Assembly (NCBI RefSeq): GCF_001544695.2 | Contig: NZ_FCOM02000001.1 | Coordinates: forward strand, 124,001 to 188,000 | Origin: Caballeronia arvi | Lineage (GTDB): Bacteria > Pseudomonadota > Gammaproteobacteria > Burkholderiales > Burkholderiaceae | Length of the DNA stretch: 64,000 nucleotides | Direction: 5' to 3' | In this document: positions 44,874 to 54,783 of the stretch, piece after piece | Numbering within the stretch: the stretch's first letter is position 1 | How the letters are laid out: every line of letters begins with the position of its first letter | Notes under the pieces: model-generated | Databases searched by the model: none | Told to the model about the DNA's origin: nothing | What the model saw: only the letters and a program-made list of their open reading frames with translations | Program-made: the position numbers and the translations under genes

Positions 44874-46381
44874 GCTGCGCGTCCCAGAGCTTGCGGCGAG
44901 GCGCCCAAAGCGGCGCTCATCACACGTTCCTCGTTCGCATCGGCGCGGGCGATATCCGCGCTGATGCGGCCTTCGTGCATCACGAGCACGCGGTCCGCCA
45001 TGCCGAGAACTTCGGGCAATTCGCTCGAAATCATCAGCACGGCCATGCCTTCCTTCACGAGCTCCGCGAGCGTGCGATACACCTCCGCTTTCGCGCCGAC
45101 ATCGATGCCGCGCGTCGGCTCGTCGATGATGAGCACGGTCGGGTTCGTCGCGAGCCATTTGCCGAGCACGACTTTCTGCTGATTGCCGCCCGATAGCGTG
45201 CCGACGGGCGCATCGAGATCGCTGGCTTTCAGGCGCAGGCGTTTGCCCCAGTCCGCCGCGAGCATCGATTCGCTTTTCGCGCTGATGAGCCCGTGGCGCA
45301 TCAGACGTCCGAGCACGGTCAGCGACGCATTGCGCGCGATGCTCAGTTCGAGCGCGAGCCCTTGCGCGCGGCGATCTTCCGGCACGAGCGCGAGGCCCGC
45401 GCGCACGGCGGCGGCCGGCGACCCGAGCGCCAGTTTTTTGCCCGCGATCTTCACCTCGCCACCATCGACCGGATCGATGCCGAAAATCGCGCGCGCGACT
45501 TCGCTTCGCCCCGCGCCGACCAGTCCCGCCAGGGCGACGATCTCGCCGGCGCGCACATCGAACGAGACGTTCTTGAACACGCCTTCGCGCGTGAGATTAC
45601 GCACCGAGAGACGTACATCGCCGGGCGTGACGTCGGCTTTCGGATAGAACGTGTCGAGATCCCGGCCGACCATTTTGCTCACGATCGCGTCGATGCTCAT
45701 GTCCTGCGTGAGCGCGTCGGAGACCTTCATGCCGTCGCGCATGATCGTCATGCGTTGCGTGAGCGCGAACACTTCGTCGAGCCGATGCGTGATGAAGAGG
45801 ATCGCCGCATCGCGCTCTTTCAACCCGCGCACGATCGCGAACAGCCGCTCGACTTCGGGCAGCGAAAGCGCGGCAGTCGGTTCGTCCATGATGAGCACGT
45901 TTGCGTCCAGCGACAGCGCCTTCGCGATTTCGACCACTTGCTGATCCGCGATCGACAGCCCGCGCACGAGCCGTTGCGCGCGCAGATTCACGCCGAGCGA
46001 CGCGAGCAGCGCATCCACTTCGCGATGCATCTCGTCGTAACGAATGCGGCCGAAGCGATCGCGCGGCTGCCGGCCCATGTAGATGTTCTCCGCGATGGAG
46101 AGATCAGCGAAGAGCGTCGGCTCCTGATAGATCACGGCGATGCCCGCATCGCGCGCCTCGGCGGGATTCGCGAAACGGCGCGCGACGCCTTCGACGAGCA
46201 GCTCGCCCGCATCGGGCTGATAGACGCCCGCGAGCAGCTTCACGAGCGTCGATTTTCCCGCGCCGTTCTCGCCGAGCAGCGCGTGCACTTCACCGGGAAA
46301 GAGCTGCAAGCTGCCGTCGCCGAGCGCGCGCACGCGGCCGAACGATTTGCTCGCATGCCTGAGTTCGAGTCTTGGCGTCAT
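44870..46381 (-). CDS. rhaT: Rhamnose ABC transporter, double ATP-binding protein
   Basis: The 503-residue protein has two nucleotide-binding domains, as in CUT2 sugar ATPases. The first has Walker [17 protein letters not shown], the signature-like region [17 protein letters not shown] and Walker [13 protein letters not shown]. The second has a degenerate Walker A ([19 protein letters not shown]), signature [15 protein letters not shown] and Walker [13 protein letters not shown]. It powers sugar import. It starts 12 nt after the lactonase gene and overlaps the first permease gene. Confidence 0.92.
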   Translation of the reverse strand: MTPRLELRHASKSFGRVRALGDGSLQLFPGEVHALLGENGAGKSTLVKLLAGVYQPDAGELLVEGVARRFANPAEARDAGIAVIYQEPTLFADLSIAENIYMGRQPRDRFGRIRYDEMHREVDALLASLGVNLRAQRLVRGLSIADQQVVEIAKALSLDANVLIMDEPTAALSLPEVERLFAIVRGLKERDAAILFITHRLDEVFALTQRMTIMRDGMKVSDALTQDMSIDAIVSKMVGRDLDTFYPKADVTPGDVRLSVRNLTREGVFKNVSFDVRAGEIVALAGLVGAGRSEVARAIFGIDPVDGGEVKIAGKKLALGSPAAAVRAGLALVPEDRRAQGLALELSIARNASLTVLGRLMRHGLISAKSESMLAADWGKRLRLKASDLDAPVGTLSGGNQQKVVLGKWLATNPTVLIIDEPTRGIDVGAKAEVYRTLAELVKEGMAVLMISSELPEVLGMADRVLVMHEGRISADIARADANEERVMSAALGASPQALGRAA

Positions 46382-46393
46382 GCTCGTGTCTCC

Positions 46394-47278
46394 TTATATG
46401 CGGTAGATCCGCTCCGCATTGCGCACGAAGAGCTTGCTCTTTTCGCTGTCGCTGGCATCGCTCACGATCTGCGCATACGCGTTCCATATCGCCGTGTATG
46501 TGCCGAACAAGCGGTCCACCGGAAAATTCGATGCGAACATCGCGCGATCAGTGCCGAAGGTATCGATCGTCTCGTGCACGTAAGGACGCAGGCTCTCGAC
46601 GGTCCAGTCGTGATCGAACATCGCGAAGCCGCTCAGCTTCACCGCGACGTTCGGGCAGGCGGCCAAGAGGCGCATGCCTTCGCGCCACGCGCGATAACCC
46701 TGCGTCGAATTGCGGTCGACGAACATCCCCGCGTGATTGACGATGAATTGCGTATCGGCATGTTCGCGGGCGAGTTGCGCGGCCTCTTCCATCTGCGAGG
46801 GATAGAGCTGCAAGTCGAACGACATATCGAAACGCTTCAGCAGCGCGAAGTTGCTGCGCCATTGCGGCTCGCGCATATAGTGGCGGCCGACATAATCGTA
46901 GAGCCTGTTGTCATGCACGTTGAGAATCTGACGGATGCCGCGCGTATTGACGAACGCCGCGTGCGCTTCGAGCACGGCCTGCGCGTTGTCCGCCGAAAGA
47001 TCCGCACCCGCGACGATGCCGTTCGGCATGCCTTCGCTATCCGCGATCGATTGCAGCCAGCGTGTTTCCTCGACCGGATCGGCGGGATCGTGATTCGCAT
47101 CGACATGCACTAGCTTCAGCACGTCGACGTCTTCCGCATCGCGCAGCAGATCGGCGAGCAGATAGTCGTGCTTCAGGTCACGCGCATCGCCGACGAACGA
47201 CGTCTGCGGATTCGCGAGCCACGGGTAATGATGCGTGGACAGATCCCACAGGTGAATATGCGGATCGACGACCTGCAT
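46394..47278 (-). CDS. Amidohydrolase, probable L-rhamnono-lactonase
   Basis: GAGGAAG before MQVVDPHIHLWDLS sets the start at 47278. The 294-residue protein is an amidohydrolase-2 family TIM barrel: metal-binding DPHIHLWD at the start, FIVNHAGMFVDR in the middle and MFASNFPVDRLFG near the end. Relatives hydrolyse fuconolactone, rhamnonolactone or 2-pyrone-4,6-dicarboxylate. Its place between rhaM and the sugar ABC genes, with a rhamnose-dehydrogenase-like SDR and a rhamnonate dehydratase in the locus, points to opening of L-rhamnono-lactone to L-rhamnonate. Confidence 0.85.
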   Translation of the reverse strand: MQVVDPHIHLWDLSTHHYPWLANPQTSFVGDARDLKHDYLLADLLRDAEDVDVLKLVHVDANHDPADPVEETRWLQSIADSEGMPNGIVAGADLSADNAQAVLEAHAAFVNTRGIRQILNVHDNRLYDYVGRHYMREPQWRSNFALLKRFDMSFDLQLYPSQMEEAAQLAREHADTQFIVNHAGMFVDRNSTQGYRAWREGMRLLAACPNVAVKLSGFAMFDHDWTVESLRPYVHETIDTFGTDRAMFASNFPVDRLFGTYTAIWNAYAQIVSDASDSEKSKLFVRNAERIYRI

Positions 47279-47307
47279 GTTGCTTCCTCGCGAAAGAGGC
47301 GAACGTT

Positions 47308-47622
47308 TCAGGGAAGATGAAAGACCGGCGCGAGCGGCACGGCCACAGGCGCGTTGTCGTGATGCGTCTCCATCAGCTCGGCCATGGTGTCCCACCACTT
47401 GCGCATGACGGGCAGCGCCGGCAGCGCGTCGGTCGTATGTGTCTCGGTGCGCTTGTAGCTGGCGAAGAGATGTCCGGTCGATTCGTCCAGAAAGATCCAG
47501 TAATCGCGGATGCCCGCGGCACGCAACGCATCGGCCAGTTCCGGCCAGATTTCGCGGTGGCGTTTCTCGTACTCGCCGCGCATGCCCGGTTTCAGGGTCA
47601 TGCGAAATGCCACTGTCTCCAT
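47308..47622 (-). CDS. rhaM: L-rhamnose mutarotase RhaM
   Basis: The 104-residue protein matches RhaM in length and sequence: MTLKPGMRGEYEKRHREIWPE with the catalytic histidine, RDYWIFLDESTGHLFASYK, and KWWDTMAELMET near the end. It interconverts alpha and beta anomers of L-rhamnose, which speeds supply of the form used by the dehydrogenase. It is the first gene of the rhaM-lactonase-ABC operon, divergent from the LysR gene. The lactonase gene starts 29 nt after its stop. Confidence 0.94.
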   Translation of the reverse strand: METVAFRMTLKPGMRGEYEKRHREIWPELADALRAAGIRDYWIFLDESTGHLFASYKRTETHTTDALPALPVMRKWWDTMAELMETHHDNAPVAVPLAPVFHLP

Positions 47623-47679
47623 GCGGCCCGCCTTGTTCTGATTGGTGATTCCCTGTGTTCGGGACTCGTTGTGCTGCGA

Positions 47680-47708
47680 CTATAATTCGCCGACCGATAA
47701 CACGACAA
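47680..47708 (-). promoter_or_regulatory. Predicted sigma-70 promoter of the rhaM operon
   Basis: On the reverse strand TTGTCG (47708-47703) and TTATAG (47685-47680) are separated by exactly 17 nt. The forward strand carries TATAAT at 47681-47686, so a promoter for the LysR gene may overlap. The -35 end touches the inverted repeat at 47706-47724. Confidence 0.5.
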
Positions 47709-47724
47709 TCCGATTGCAGGATTG
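47706..47724. promoter_or_regulatory. LysR-type binding site candidate
   Basis: CAATCC-gattgca-GGATTG is a 6-bp inverted repeat that contains the LysR T-N11-A pattern (T47709, A47721). It sits just upstream of the predicted -35 of the rhaM promoter, the usual activator position, and before the LysR gene itself. Confidence 0.55.
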
Positions 47725-47784
47725 GCCGATCGCAAAAACGTATCGCTGCGCCGTATCTTCGCGCGGTTCCACGCGGACTGTCGA

Positions 47785-48753
47785 ATGAATCAGAACGTGT
47801 CCCAAAGTGTGTCTCCGAATGCTTTAGTCAACCGCCTGAAGTTCAAGCATCTGGCGTTGCTGGTCGCGCTCGACGATGCGCGCAATCTCCATCAGGCCGC
47901 CGAGGCGATCAATGTCGCGCAGCCGAGCGCGAGCCGCATGCTGGCGGATATCGAGGAGGCCTTCGGCTTTCTGCTCTTCGAGCGCAACGCGCGCGGCATG
48001 CAGCCGACGCCGCTCGGCACCGCCGCGCTCGCTTATGCGCGCCGCGCGCTCGCCGATCTGACGCGCTTCGCCGATGATCTCGACGCGAAGCGCCGCGGCG
48101 GCCACGGGCAACTGACGGTCGGCGCAATCATGGGCGCCGCGCCCGACGTGCTCGCGATGGCCGTCACCGAACTGAAGTCCGAGCGGCCGCTTCTGAACGT
48201 GCGGATTCTCGGCGAAACGAGCGATCAGGTCGTGCAATTGCTGCATCGCCGCGAAGTCGATCTCGCGCTCGGCCGCCTGACGACGCCTCTACAGCACAAC
48301 GATTTCGATTTCGAGCCGCTCGCGCGCGAAGCGATGCGGCTCGTCGTGCGCGCGGGGCATCCGCTCGCGGACAAGACCGCGCTCGCGCTGGATACGCTCG
48401 TCGGCTGGCCGTGGATTCTGCAGCCGATCACGAGCCCCGCGCGCGGACTCTTCGAAGACGAACTCGCGCGCGCCGGGCTGACGACGCCCGCCGATATCGT
48501 CGAATGCGCGTCGATCTTCGCGACGCTGCAATTGCTGCAAAACAGCGAGGCCGTCGCGATGCTGCCGGAATCCGTCGTGCGCGATTATCTGCGCGCGCAA
48601 TTGCTGATCGAACTGCCGATCGAAATAGGCAAGAGCCTGTCGGGCTTCGGGCTGTTGCGCCGCAAGTTCGAGACGTTGAGCGAACCGGCCGAGTACTTCA
48701 TCGCGCTGCTGCGGAAATACTCGGCGGCGTCTCTGGCGGCTATTGCAGGTTGA
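47785..48753 (+). CDS. LysR family regulator of the rhamnose operon
   Basis: The 322-residue regulator (start 47785) has an HTH, LKFKHLALLVALDDARNLHQ with AAEAINVAQPSASRMLADIE, and an effector domain. The sequence is close in style to the GalR/GbpR sugar-responsive LysR group. It is divergent from rhaM with an inverted repeat between them, so it probably controls the rhamnose genes in response to the sugar or an intermediate. E. coli uses AraC-type RhaR/RhaS instead, so the control differs. Its 3' end overlaps the convergent SDR gene by 14 nt. Confidence 0.87.
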   Translation: MNQNVSQSVSPNALVNRLKFKHLALLVALDDARNLHQAAEAINVAQPSASRMLADIEEAFGFLLFERNARGMQPTPLGTAALAYARRALADLTRFADDLDAKRRGGHGQLTVGAIMGAAPDVLAMAVTELKSERPLLNVRILGETSDQVVQLLHRREVDLALGRLTTPLQHNDFDFEPLAREAMRLVVRAGHPLADKTALALDTLVGWPWILQPITSPARGLFEDELARAGLTTPADIVECASIFATLQLLQNSEAVAMLPESVVRDYLRAQLLIELPIEIGKSLSGFGLLRRKFETLSEPAEYFIALLRKYSAASLAAIAG

Positions 48754-49525
48754 CGAACAAGCCGCCGTCGACGAGCAAGGACGCGCCCGTCACATAGCGC
48801 GCGCGGTCCGATGCGAGAAAGACGACGCATTGCGCGACGTCATCCGGCGCGCCCAGACGGCCCAAGGGAATGCGCTTTTCCATGTAGGCGCGCTTGTCGG
48901 CATCCGACAGATCGTCGGCGTTGAGGTCCGTCGCGATGGTGCCAGGCATCACCGAGTTGCAGCGTATGCCGTAGGGCCCGAGAGCGATCGCGCACGATTG
49001 CATCAGCGAATGGACGCCCGCTTTGGTCGGCGTGTAATGCGTCTGCATGCCGCCGCCGACGAGCGCGCTGATCGAGCTCGTCGCGACGATCGCGCCGCCT
49101 GTGCCCTGCGCCTTCATCTGGTTCGCGGCCGCCTGCGTGACGTAGAACGCGCCGTTCAGATTCACCGCGACCGTCGATTCATAGACGGAAGCCGGCATGT
49201 CGAGAAACGCGTGAAACGGACAGATACCCGCATTGCTCGACAACACATCGACGCGACCGAAGGCATCGACAGTGCGCCGGATCAGCTCGAGGCCCGTCTC
49301 GCGCTCGGCGACGTTGCCTTCGATTGCGATCGCGCGGCGCCCCAGCGCTTCGATCTCGCCGACGATCGATTCCACCGCCGATGCCTTGCCGTACGAGCTG
49401 TCGTTGTCGCGCCAGTAGTTGATCGCGACATCGGCGCCTTCACGCGCGCTCGCAAGCGCAATCGCACGGCCGATGCCGCGCGATCCGCCCGTCACCACGA
49501 CGACCTTGTTCTCCAGAAGCATCAA
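48740..49525 (-). CDS. SDR, probable L-rhamnose 1-dehydrogenase
   Basis: The 261-residue classical SDR has VVVVTGGSRGIGRAIA for NAD(P), SSNAGIC, the catalytic serine in TSSISALVGGG and Y-x-x-x-K in HYTPTKAG, and a C-terminal VTGASLLVDGGLFVN. The start is ATG at 49525 or the adjacent ATG at 49522. The context (mutarotase, lactonase, rhamnonate dehydratase) supports oxidation of L-rhamnose to L-rhamnono-lactone, the first step of the non-phosphorylative pathway. It is transcribed separately from the rhaM operon and overlaps the end of the LysR gene by 14 nt. Confidence 0.85.
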   Translation of the reverse strand: MMLLENKVVVVTGGSRGIGRAIALASAREGADVAINYWRDNDSSYGKASAVESIVGEIEALGRRAIAIEGNVAERETGLELIRRTVDAFGRVDVLSSNAGICPFHAFLDMPASVYESTVAVNLNGAFYVTQAAANQMKAQGTGGAIVATSSISALVGGGMQTHYTPTKAGVHSLMQSCAIALGPYGIRCNSVMPGTIATDLNADDLSDADKRAYMEKRIPLGRLGAPDDVAQCVVFLASDRARYVTGASLLVDGGLFVNLQ

Positions 49526-49592
49526 TGTCTCCTCCTTGTCGGGCGGATGACGGCTTGCGCCGCCATCCGCGTTTGCCTATGCGCCTCAGCGC

Positions 49593-52109
49593 CTAGCGGC
49601 GGAACCCTCCGTGAAAGCCGCCGCCACCGCCGTGGAAACCACCACCACCGCCGCCGCCGAAGCCTCCGCCACCGCCATCACCGAAGCCGCCGCTGCGATT
49701 CGCGAAGCGATCCTGTCCGCCCTCGCGCGCTTGCCGCTGCTGATCGAGATTATTGTTCAACGCCGAATCGTTGCGATCGACCGACTGCCAGCCATTGGAC
49801 GTATGCTGCTGCCAGCCGTTGTCCTGCGTGTGCTGATAGACGTTGCCGTCGTGCGCGGCGTAGACATCGCCGTTATTCCACGCAACCGCATTGCCGCGCG
49901 ATGCGTTCGTGACGACGCCTCGGTTCACCGTCTGCGCCGTGCCGTTCTGCACATTGCCCGTGACGCCCCGCTCCGCGACGCCCGCGCGGCCCGTCTGCGC
50001 GTTGTATCCGCCGACCTGCCGGCCCGCCGCGTAGTCGCCGGTCTGCGCATTGCCTGCGACGCCCGCCCGGCCCGCCGCACTACGCCCGGTCACCGGATTG
50101 GTGATCGCGCCTTCGCGCCCGGCCGCATAGTTGCCGGTATAGGCATTCCCGACGACACCCGCGCGGCCCGCGCCTTCGCGCCCCGTCACCGGGTTCGCGA
50201 ACGAACCCTGGCGTCCCGCCGCGAAGTTGCCCGAATACGGATTGAATGCCGCGCCCCGGCTGCCTTGCCAATGCGCGCCCGTCGCCGGATTCCAGCCCGC
50301 GGCCGCCGTGCCGCGCCACTCGTTGCCGGTCCACGGGTTGTAGCCCGCCGTGTGCGTCACGGTGCCAGCGCCCCAGCGGCCATAGAAGTTCGCCTGGTTG
50401 ATATTGACGTAGCCCCAGCCGCCGCCGTGGTAACCGCCCCAATACGGGCCCCAGTAAGGCGCGCACGAGCCCCAGATCGCGCCGGCGGCAAAGCCGAACG
50501 CAAAGCCGACGGCGGCGTCCATCGCGAAGCCCGCGTTGTAACCGTAGGTCGGAGGATAACCGTAGTACACCGTCTCGCCCACGTACGGCTGATACGCATA
50601 ACCCGTCCCATAGACCACCGTGCCGCTGTCGTTCACGACGACGCCCATGTAGCCCGGCGAATAACCGACGACGACCGCATCGGGCGTCACGGAGTACACG
50701 CGCACGTAGGTCACATAATGCAGCGGCGACTGTACCGGAATCGTGTAGATGACGCCGGGGACATCGGTGGCGACGGCCCACGGGCCGGTCGGCGCGGCAG
50801 CCGCGAACCAGACGCCGTTCTGCACCGCGTAGTACTGCGTGCGGCTCACTTCGATGACCGGCGTCGCCGTGTTGACCGCGTATTGCAGCGGCGTGCCTTC
50901 GATCGCCTGGAAGTGCGGCGATCCGTCATACGCGACGCTCACGTGCGCCTTCGTGCGCGAGACGGTCGCGGTCTGCGGAATGGTCGCGGCAATGGCCGCT
51001 TCCTTCGCCTGCGGCGTGCCCGGCACGGACACGAGCACGTTGCCCTTCGGGTCTTGCGGCGAAATCTTCGCGAAATCCTTCGGCAGATCCTGGCCCGGCA
51101 CGTACTGCCACGGTCCCTTATCCGACGGTCCCGCGAACCAGCGGCCCGAAACCAGCACGAAGTGGCGATTGGTCTGCGGCTCCACGAAAGCCGCATGATC
51201 CGTGTTCGTCACGGTCAGCAAGCCGGTGCCCGCGACGGGTTCGAGCCGCGGCGGGCCGTCGGTGACGACGAGCTCCGTCGGCTGCGTGGCCACCAGCACG
51301 GCGGGCGCCTGCGACGCGGGCTTGCCGCCTGGCGGCAGCATCGAGTCGGCTTTCTGGCCGGCGTCGGCCTTTTTCGCGGCGGCGACGAGCGCCTGCGGCT
51401 GCTGTGCGAGCACGGCCCACGGACCGTTCATCGATTGCGCCGCGTACCAGTATCCGCCCGCGTTCACATAGACGTGACCGCTGCCGTCCTTCAGCAGCAT
51501 CGCGCGGCTATTGATGGCGCGCTGATAGCCGGTCCCGCCGACATCGCGCCATGCCGGATTGCCGTCGATCATCACGAGGATGGTCGGCGACGATTCGAAC
51601 ACGATGTTCGGCACCGGATTCTGCACCGCGACCTTCTCCATGTTGCCGACTTGCTTCGACACCGCATAGCTCGTCTGCAACTCGTCGAGCGACACGGTCA
51701 TGCCCTGCGCCGGCAAGTGCCCGACGATCGCGCTCTTCACGTTGCCCGCGACGCCCGGATTGGTCGGCACGCTGACATCGCCGATCTTGATGTTGCTCAG
51801 GTGCACGAAACCCGATGCCTTGTCGATATCCGCGTCGGCGGTGAACTGCGCGACGCCATAAGTCGGCGATGCCGTTCCGCTCGACGCGCCTACGGCCACC
51901 GCCGCGCGCCCCGCGATGTGATTGCCGTTCCATTGCTCGATCTGCGGTTGATACATTTCGATGCGCTGGGTGGAGGTGTCGAGCTCACGCGGCCATTGAA
52001 CCTGCGCCGCGGCCGGCACGGGCGGATTCGCCGCATACGCCGACGACAAGCCGAAAGCAAGACAGGTAGCGGTCACGAGCGCGGACCATTTATGCGATAT
52101 CGCTGCCAT
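49593..52109 (-). CDS. Large secreted repeat protein with Gly-rich tail, function unknown
   Basis: The 838-residue product has a signal peptide (cleaved near SAYA-AN, residue 27). Three similar modules follow, each ending in W-(Y/F)-A and GPW: WYAAQSMNGPW (221-231), WFAGPSDKGPW (324-334) and WFAAAAPTGPW (434-444). Each is preceded by a DG-x-P and GT-x-L pattern. A Tyr/Gly-rich region comes next (about 490-570), then repeats of N-x2-TG-x2-A-x-GR type (about 590-710) and a tail of glycine, histidine and phenylalanine. No beta-barrel or sortase motif is seen, so an autotransporter label would not fit. AAGGAAG precedes the start. It interrupts the rhamnose genes without an obvious link. Confidence 0.8.
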   Translation of the reverse strand: MAAISHKWSALVTATCLAFGLSSAYAANPPVPAAAQVQWPRELDTSTQRIEMYQPQIEQWNGNHIAGRAAVAVGASSGTASPTYGVAQFTADADIDKASGFVHLSNIKIGDVSVPTNPGVAGNVKSAIVGHLPAQGMTVSLDELQTSYAVSKQVGNMEKVAVQNPVPNIVFESSPTILVMIDGNPAWRDVGGTGYQRAINSRAMLLKDGSGHVYVNAGGYWYAAQSMNGPWAVLAQQPQALVAAAKKADAGQKADSMLPPGGKPASQAPAVLVATQPTELVVTDGPPRLEPVAGTGLLTVTNTDHAAFVEPQTNRHFVLVSGRWFAGPSDKGPWQYVPGQDLPKDFAKISPQDPKGNVLVSVPGTPQAKEAAIAATIPQTATVSRTKAHVSVAYDGSPHFQAIEGTPLQYAVNTATPVIEVSRTQYYAVQNGVWFAAAAPTGPWAVATDVPGVIYTIPVQSPLHYVTYVRVYSVTPDAVVVGYSPGYMGVVVNDSGTVVYGTGYAYQPYVGETVYYGYPPTYGYNAGFAMDAAVGFAFGFAAGAIWGSCAPYWGPYWGGYHGGGWGYVNINQANFYGRWGAGTVTHTAGYNPWTGNEWRGTAAAGWNPATGAHWQGSRGAAFNPYSGNFAAGRQGSFANPVTGREGAGRAGVVGNAYTGNYAAGREGAITNPVTGRSAAGRAGVAGNAQTGDYAAGRQVGGYNAQTGRAGVAERGVTGNVQNGTAQTVNRGVVTNASRGNAVAWNNGDVYAAHDGNVYQHTQDNGWQQHTSNGWQSVDRNDSALNNNLDQQRQAREGGQDRFANRSGGFGDGGGGGFGGGGGGGFHGGGGGFHGGFRR

Positions 52110-52245
52110 TCGAGTGACTTCCTTTTAAGACAAAATTTTACTTAGCAAACCCGATCACTGCTCGCAAATCATAAGTCGTGCGATTGCGTCCGGCCTGCCG
52201 TTTTCGTCTCAAACTGTCACAGTTTCAGGAAGCCGCCCGAGGGCA

Positions 52246-53424
52246 TCAGTGCGTGTAAGGCCGCGTCAGCGCGCATTCCGGATTCAGGCGCACGCCGAAG
52301 CCGGGCGTCTCCGGCACCTTCATGCGGCCGTTCACGGGCACGGGTTCATCGAGCAGCAGGGGCGTGAACATCGGCATGACCTGATCGGCCTTGGGCGCCA
52401 TCATCAGGAACTCGGCGAACGGCGAGTTGTGGCGCGTCACGACGAAGTGATAGCTGTACACCGACGATCCGTGCGGCACGACGAGCACGTTATGCGCGTC
52501 CGCGAGCGCCGAAATCTTGATGAGCTCCGTGATGCCGCCGCACCAGCCGACATCCGGCTGCACGAGATCCGCGCAGCCCATCTCGAACAGCATGCGAAAG
52601 CCCCAGCGCGTCGCTTCGTGCTCGCCGGTCGTCACCATCATTCCGCCCGGCACGGAACGGCGCAGTTCCGCGTAACCCCAGTAGTCGTCGGGCGGCAGCG
52701 CTTCCTCGATCCACTTCAGGCCGTGCTCGCGCGCCGCGTTCGCGAGGCGCTTCGCGTAGTTGAGATCGAGGCTCATCCAGCAATCGAACATGAGCCAGAA
52801 ATCGTCGCCGACTTTCGCGCGCATATCGGCGAGTTTTGCGATATTTTTCGCGAGCCCTTCCTCGCCTTCCGCCGGCCCGTGCTGCAACGGCATCTTGCCG
52901 CCGATGAAGCCCATCTCCTTCGCGAGATCCGGGCGCGCGCCCGTCGCGTAGAACTGGAGTTCGTCGCGCACGGGGCCGCCGAGCAGATGAAACACCGGCT
53001 CCTTGCGCACCTTCGCGAGCAAATCCCACAGCGCGAGATCGACGCCGGAAATCGCATTGAGCACGATGCCCTTGCGTCCGTAATAAAGCGTCGCGTTGTA
53101 CATCTGATCCCACATCTTTTCGATGTCCGTGACGCGCTGCCCTTCGAGAAAACGCGCGAGATGCTTCTCGACGATGAACGCGCCGATCTCGCCGCCCGTC
53201 GTCACCGCGAAGCCGACGGTGCCGTCGCTCGCCTCGATCTCGACGACGAGCGAGCCGAGCACGTTCAGCCCGAACGACTGGCGGCTCTGCCGATATTCGG
53301 GATAGCGGGCCATCGGCGTGGCGATGTGATCGTCGATCCAGTGATCGGCGCCCTGATCGTGATAATCGGCGCCGCCGCCGCGGACCGTGAACGCGCGCAC
53401 TTGCTTGATGGTCGGCATGGACAT
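52246..53424 (-). CDS. rhmD: L-rhamnonate dehydratase
   Basis: The 392-residue protein is an enolase-superfamily (mandelate racemase group) sugar-acid dehydratase. [37 protein letters not shown] (first metal ligand region), [33 protein letters not shown] and [14 protein letters not shown] (catalytic histidine region) follow the RhmD pattern of E. coli YfaW. It removes water from L-rhamnonate to give 2-keto-3-deoxy-L-rhamnonate. It follows the MFS gene by 17 nt and completes the three-gene unit SDR-MFS-dehydratase. Confidence 0.92.
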   Translation of the reverse strand: MSMPTIKQVRAFTVRGGGADYHDQGADHWIDDHIATPMARYPEYRQSRQSFGLNVLGSLVVEIEASDGTVGFAVTTGGEIGAFIVEKHLARFLEGQRVTDIEKMWDQMYNATLYYGRKGIVLNAISGVDLALWDLLAKVRKEPVFHLLGGPVRDELQFYATGARPDLAKEMGFIGGKMPLQHGPAEGEEGLAKNIAKLADMRAKVGDDFWLMFDCWMSLDLNYAKRLANAAREHGLKWIEEALPPDDYWGYAELRRSVPGGMMVTTGEHEATRWGFRMLFEMGCADLVQPDVGWCGGITELIKISALADAHNVLVVPHGSSVYSYHFVVTRHNSPFAEFLMMAPKADQVMPMFTPLLLDEPVPVNGRMKVPETPGFGVRLNPECALTRPYTH

Positions 53425-53441
53425 TTTTTATCTCCTTCGAA

Positions 53442-54761
53442 TCAGGATGCGTTGGCGGCGTTGCCGCTCGGAATGGGCGTGCGCTCGGGCGTGCGCACCA
53501 GCAGGACGATGACGAGCGCCGCCAGCACGCTCGCACCGGCGAGCACGATGAGGCCGGCGCTCGTCGAATGGAATGCGGCTTCGGCGGCGGTGCGGGCCAT
53601 CGGCGCGAAGAAACCGCCGAGTCCGCCGAGCGAGTTGATCAGCGCGATGCCGGCCGCGGCCGCCGCGCCCGTCAGATAGCGCGTCGGGAAGGTCCAGAAG
53701 AGCGGCTGCGCGGCGATGAAGCCGCTCGCCGCGCAGCACAGCGCGATGAGCGACACGGCCGGCGACCCCGCGAGCCCGGAGACCGCGATCGCGATGCCCG
53801 ACATCACGAGCAGCGCCGCCGCGTACTGGCGATGCCTGCCCGTGCGATCGGCGTGGCGCGGCACGATCCACGTGACGATCACCGCGGCGATCCACGGCAG
53901 CGCGGTCACGAGCCCGACGTGCAAGCCCACTTTTGTGCCGAGCAGCGCGGCCACCTGTTGCGGCAGGTAAAAGATGACGCCGTACACCGCCGCCTGGATC
54001 AGAAAGTACACGCAGCACAACACGAGCACGCGTCCATCGACGAGCGCGGCGAGCACGCCGCGTGGCCCGTGCGACGACGCGGCGCGGGCGTCGTCGCTTA
54101 GGCGGCCGATCAGCAACGCCCGTTGTTCGTGCGTGAGCCAGCGCGCTTTGGCGGGATCGTCATCGAGATACCAGAACGCCCACACGCCGACGATCGACGC
54201 CAGCAGCCCTTCCACGAGAAAGAGCCATTGCCAGCCTTTCAGGCCGAGCGCGCCATGCAGATCGAGCAGCAGACCGGACAGCGGCGCACCGAAGATGAAC
54301 GCGAGCGGCGCGCCGAAGTAGAACACGCCCAGCGCCCGCGCACGCGACGACTGCGGAAACCAGCGCGTCAGGTAATAGACGATGCCCGGAAAAAATCCCG
54401 CTTCCGCGACGCCGAGCAGAAAGCGCAGCGCATAGAACGTCGTCGCGGAGTGCGCGAAGGCCATCGCGGCGGAGACGAGGCCCCACGTCACCATGATGCG
54501 GCACATCCACAGCTTCGCACCGACGCGATGCAGCAGCAGATTGCTCGGCACTTCGAAGATCGCGTAGCCGACGAAAAACACGCCCGCGCCGAAGGCGAAC
54601 GCGGCATTGCTGAGGCCGGTGTCCTGCTGCAGCGCCTTCTGCGCGAAGCCGATATTCGCGCGGTCCAGAAACGCGAGCACGTACATGAGCAGCAGAAACG
54701 GCAGCAATCGGCGCATGACACGCGACGTGACGGCGCCTTCCGACTGGGCGGAATGGTTCAT
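53442..54761 (-). CDS. MFS transporter, ACS family, probably for rhamnonate
   Basis: The 439-residue twelve-helix carrier has the ACS signature LMYVLAFLDRANIGFAQKAL near the N-terminus and GYAIFEVPSNLLLHRVGAKL. It closely resembles in style the other ACS member at 7608 but is clearly a different gene. E. coli has an equivalent RhmT beside RhmD, so import of L-rhamnonate or a related acid sugar is likely. It sits between the SDR and rhmD genes with gaps of 22 and 17 nt. Confidence 0.88.
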   Translation of the reverse strand: MNHSAQSEGAVTSRVMRRLLPFLLLMYVLAFLDRANIGFAQKALQQDTGLSNAAFAFGAGVFFVGYAIFEVPSNLLLHRVGAKLWMCRIMVTWGLVSAAMAFAHSATTFYALRFLLGVAEAGFFPGIVYYLTRWFPQSSRARALGVFYFGAPLAFIFGAPLSGLLLDLHGALGLKGWQWLFLVEGLLASIVGVWAFWYLDDDPAKARWLTHEQRALLIGRLSDDARAASSHGPRGVLAALVDGRVLVLCCVYFLIQAAVYGVIFYLPQQVAALLGTKVGLHVGLVTALPWIAAVIVTWIVPRHADRTGRHRQYAAALLVMSGIAIAVSGLAGSPAVSLIALCCAASGFIAAQPLFWTFPTRYLTGAAAAAGIALINSLGGLGGFFAPMARTAAEAAFHSTSAGLIVLAGASVLAALVIVLLVRTPERTPIPSGNAANAS

Positions 54762-54783
54762 GTGATTCTCCCGATGACGCGAC

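Noticed and set aside
49593..52109. Autotransporter adhesin
   Set aside because: The C-terminus is a glycine/histidine-rich tail without the amphipathic strands or terminal aromatic residue of a beta-barrel translocator.
49611..52145. An 844-codon open frame on the forward strand opposite the large secreted protein
   Set aside because: Its product is an arginine/alanine/histidine-rich composition typical of antisense frames in high-GC DNA. The reverse-strand frame has a signal peptide, ordered repeats and a ribosome site.
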